Shown here: one piece after another, positions 61,718-64,000 of the stretch
Position numbering within the stretch: position 1 is the stretch's first letter
Layout of the letters: the number at the start of each line of letters is the position of its first letter
Origin: Actinomycetaceae bacterium
GTDB lineage: Bacteria; Actinomycetota; Actinomycetes; Actinomycetales; Actinomycetaceae
DNA length: 64,000 nucleotides
Assembly (NCBI GenBank): GCA_028724265.1
Contig: JAQYDG010000007.1
Location: 1-64,000 of the forward strand
Direction of reading: 5' to 3'
The notes under the pieces: generated by a model
What the model was told of the DNA's origin: nothing
What the model saw: the letters and a program-made list of their open reading frames with translations, nothing else
Database searches by the model: none
Program-made: the position numbers and the translations under genes

Positions 61718-64000
61718 TGACGAGAAAAGCGGACACGTGGGTGATGACGTGCGTGATGAAACAATCGGCTTCCTGCGCGCGACGAAGAACATTCAGAACA
61801 TCGAGGATTGCACGGCCTGTGGTTGTTCTGAGTGTTGCTCTTCTCGTGGTGCTGATGTGGGCATCTGTGGGCGTGTTCCCTACTCTTGCCGCCGTCGTCA
61901 GCCAACCCGAGAGTGGCCAACGTTTCAGCACAGAACCTTTCAGCACAGCGCGAAGTGAGTTCCCTGCGCGTGCCGTTGTGCCGTCAACACAAGATCCCGC
62001 ACAGCTCACGCAGAAGGCTGAGCAGAACTTGAGTTTAAGCATCACAGATGTGAGTCCACAGTTTTATCACGATGGCGACACGCTGAGGGTGACGGCTGTT
62101 CTCAACAACCCAACTGATCATGCTGTGACGGTCAAAGACGTCACATTATCGGGGCAGGTGAATACACCCCAGACGCGGACGAGTGTCCTGACTTTTCTCC
62201 ATGGAGCCTCACATGCGGCGATGCGGGTTCTGAGCACGCAGCAGATGAATGTCACCATTGAGTCGCATGCTGAAGAATCGGTGACGATCTCCGTTGATTC
62301 TGCGCAGGTCGGTTGGGGGCGGAAAGCCCAGGACTGGGGTCCGCACGGTATATCGATCACGGCACGGGCTACAGGCCGCGCCACTGATGCTCAGCAACGC
62401 AGTGGCGCCGGGCAACAGAGTGATTCGCCGAGCCAGACCCGCAGCCACACGGATACGCTGGTTGATCGTTCATTTGTGATCGTTGCTCCGCACGACGATA
62501 TTGCCCGCGTTCCGACATCGGTGATCGCACCCGTGATGCCCTCGAGCGAGGAACGCGTTGATCAACAGACCTTGCAAGAACACCTGCAAGAATGGATGCA
62601 TATGCGCAACGTGGCGCGCGCGCAGCAGGGCGATACGGCCTCAGACGCCGAGACCACGGCGGGTGGAGTAGCGAGTGACTCACAGGCGAGTGCAGATTCT
62701 TCTGACGCGAGCGACAACACACAGCAGAATTGGCAGGGCTCAGACGAAGACGAGAGCGACAACAGCGACAACAGCGATAACGGACGCACAGGGGCATCCT
62801 CGTTATCGTCATTCGCCGCATCAATCTTGAGGCTCACTCCGGCTGCTATTGACAGGATTGCTAGCGTCACACAGGCGTTGAACCACAGCGGTGTGACGGT
62901 GATGCTCGATCCTGCTACTTTGGCTCAGCTAACTACATCTGGGGCGTCTGGGTCGCAGGGCGCGGGAGAGAAAAGTGCAGCCCAGGAGAAGACATCTGAG
63001 GGGAGTGCGGGCACATTTTCGTCTGTTCTTAACACTTTGGCAGCAGATCATCGTTTGGCGTTGAGTCTGCCCAATGACGCGGATGTGCAGTCTTTGGTGG
63101 TATCGGGACACGGTGATGTGATCCCACAGGCCTTTGAATGGACATCGGGCATGCTGCGCCAGATGAATATTGATGAGGATCGCGCGCCCTACCTCGCAGA
63201 TCTGACTCTTCAAGCTGATACGGCAACAGTGAGTGCGCTTCACCGTGCAGGTGCATCCCAAGTGGTTGTTTCGTCGGCGAGTCTTCCTGTGGATTCTTCC
63301 ACGTTCTACACGCCGAGTGCTCACGCGCGTCTGGACGTCAACACTGGCAAGGTTGTGGATAACTCGGACAGCGCGGATAAAGCGGGCAACGCGGACAAGA
63401 CGGGTGCACAGTCCGATTCGGATCGAGCGTCCGGGAAATCGAAGCAGCCTTCAAAGCAGCCATCGAAGGGGACGAACTCGTCAACGGTCGATGCCCTTAT
63501 TGCTGACGCGGAAGGTTCACAGGCTCTCAATGGCACTCTTGCAGCAGTGAGCGGTGCGAAGGATGCGTCGGATTCGCGTGGTCTTTCAGCTCTTAATGCG
63601 CGTCAATTAACCCTCGCCCTCTCGGCGGCCACCTATCGGGAGGCTCCGTCACGCAGGCGTGCCCAAGTATTTGCACTGGATCGGGATTCTCTGGCGGGCT
63701 TCAGCACGGAGGGAACAACGAAAACGCCGGATTCGATGGAGAACACCCTGGACACGATCCAAGCTCTGATGGCTGCACCCTGGGTCGATCCCGCGTCGCT
63801 GACGCAGATACTATCGACGCCATCGGCAAGTGAGAACCGGCGTGCTCTGCCAGCTGCTGCGGCTGCGGCGCAAGCCACGGGAGTTGCCACGCAGGCAGGA
63901 GGCAATCCCGCGGCAGATACTCAGATGCACAGCGCAAGCGTGTTGGGTTCCCAAACCTTGAAGCGTGTTGTGGATGCAGCAGCAGATATCAGAACAATGC
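61714..64000 (+). CDS. DUF6049-family secreted/membrane protein, partial at the right edge
   Basis: An open plus-strand frame of 762 codons starts at GTG 61714 (or ATG 61717), overlaps the NUDIX stop (GTGA) and continues to the last base. A basic start leads to one membrane helix (about 35-58), then a beta-rich extracytoplasmic region (LSITDVSPQFYHDGDTLRVTAVL), low-complexity Asp/Ser/Asn stretches and an Ala/Ser-rich region. The position between the NUDIX gene and the (expected) murJ gene matches the Rv3909 protein of mycobacteria (DUF6049). Its function is unknown; the operon suggests cell-wall assembly. The C-terminus lies outside the window. Confidence 0.85.
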   Translation, partial: MMTRKADTWVMTCVMKQSASCARRRTFRTSRIARPVVVLSVALLVVLMWASVGVFPTLAAVVSQPESGQRFSTEPFSTARSEFPARAVVPSTQDPAQLTQKAEQNLSLSITDVSPQFYHDGDTLRVTAVLNNPTDHAVTVKDVTLSGQVNTPQTRTSVLTFLHGASHAAMRVLSTQQMNVTIESHAEESVTISVDSAQVGWGRKAQDWGPHGISITARATGRATDAQQRSGAGQQSDSPSQTRSHTDTLVDRSFVIVAPHDDIARVPTSVIAPVMPSSEERVDQQTLQEHLQEWMHMRNVARAQQGDTASDAETTAGGVASDSQASADSSDASDNTQQNWQGSDEDESDNSDNSDNGRTGASSLSSFAASILRLTPAAIDRIASVTQALNHSGVTVMLDPATLAQLTTSGASGSQGAGEKSAAQEKTSEGSAGTFSSVLNTLAADHRLALSLPNDADVQSLVVSGHGDVIPQAFEWTSGMLRQMNIDEDRAPYLADLTLQADTATVSALHRAGASQVVVSSASLPVDSSTFYTPSAHARLDVNTGKVVDNSDSADKAGNADKTGAQSDSDRASGKSKQPSKQPSKGTNSSTVDALIADAEGSQALNGTLAAVSGAKDASDSRGLSALNARQLTLALSAATYREAPSRRRAQVFALDRDSLAGFSTEGTTKTPDSMENTLDTIQALMAAPWVDPASLTQILSTPSASENRRALPAAAAAAQATGVATQAGGNPAADTQMHSASVLGSQTLKRVVDAAADIRTM

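Noticed and set aside
1..64000. CRISPR arrays, rRNA genes and complete transposons
   Set aside because: No regularly spaced repeat-spacer series, no rRNA and no transposase gene were seen anywhere in the window.

Overview
The window is the replication-origin region of a moderately GC-rich actinobacterium. The diagnostic features are: a serine/threonine kinase morphogenesis cluster (fhaA, fhaB, pstP, rodA, pbpA, pknB); CrgA; a class E sortase; a DUF3566 gene after gyrA; the order dnaA, dnaN, recF, DUF721, gyrB, gyrA, tRNA-Ile, tRNA-Ala on one side of the origin; and rpmH, rnpA, yidD, yidC, jag, rsmG, parA, parB followed by a CCA-adding enzyme, NUDIX and DUF6049 genes on the other. Together with luxS, a formate/nitrite transporter and an OPT peptide transporter, this suggests a facultative or fermentative host-associated member of the Actinomycetaceae (Arcanobacterium/Trueperella-like). 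The family assignment is inference. Composition, codon use and signals were read by eye.

Layout. 1-3.5 kb: an edge fragment, a stand-alone nrdH behind a paired NrdR-type operator, and sdaA. 3.5-5.4 kb: a luxS-pfs operon with a foldable leader; Pfs carries an extra C-terminal repeat domain. 5.5-8.9 kb: oligopeptidase B, RNase H and tRNA-Leu. 9.2-17.2 kb: a tightly overlapping FHA/phosphatase/SEDS/PBP operon, then pknB. 17.3-21.1 kb: class E sortase with a small coupled membrane protein, crgA, rhomboid protease, cyclophilin and a helical membrane-anchored protein with a strong terminator. 21.5-34 kb: mixed metabolic genes (aldo/keto reductase, FNT channel, YbaK-type deacylase, an O6-alkylguanine-DNA methyltransferase with a long unknown front, NUDIX, OPT transporter, FGGY kinase with a histidine-rich tail, sirtuin, PEP mutase-like enzyme, flavin disulfide oxidoreductase). 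34.4-35.4 kb: a secreted coiled-coil protein ending in a LAFSG sortase signal.

35.4-41 kb is an accessory island between that surface protein and tRNA-Ala. It holds two 55-bp direct repeats packed with CCTAGG sites, an AlbA_2/HATPase/winged-helix regulator, an MmeI-like single-chain restriction-modification enzyme, a triple 23-bp-period repeat resembling a transposon end, and a 22-residue hydrophobic peptide ORF. This is the best candidate for an undescribed system.

41.1-64 kb is the conserved origin core. Leftward (minus strand): dnaA, dnaN, recF, DUF721/DciA, gyrB, gyrA, DUF3566, tRNA-Ile, a 35-residue DLW-39-like protein, tRNA-Ala. Rightward (plus strand): rpmH, rnpA, yidD, yidC, jag/khpB, rsmG, parA, parB. 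DnaA boxes lie on both sides of dnaA. The right edge cuts a DUF6049 gene that is open to the last base. The transcription divergence at about 53 kb marks the origin. The kinase cluster, CrgA, the origin genes and ParAB jointly cover replication start, chromosome segregation, peptidoglycan growth and division control.
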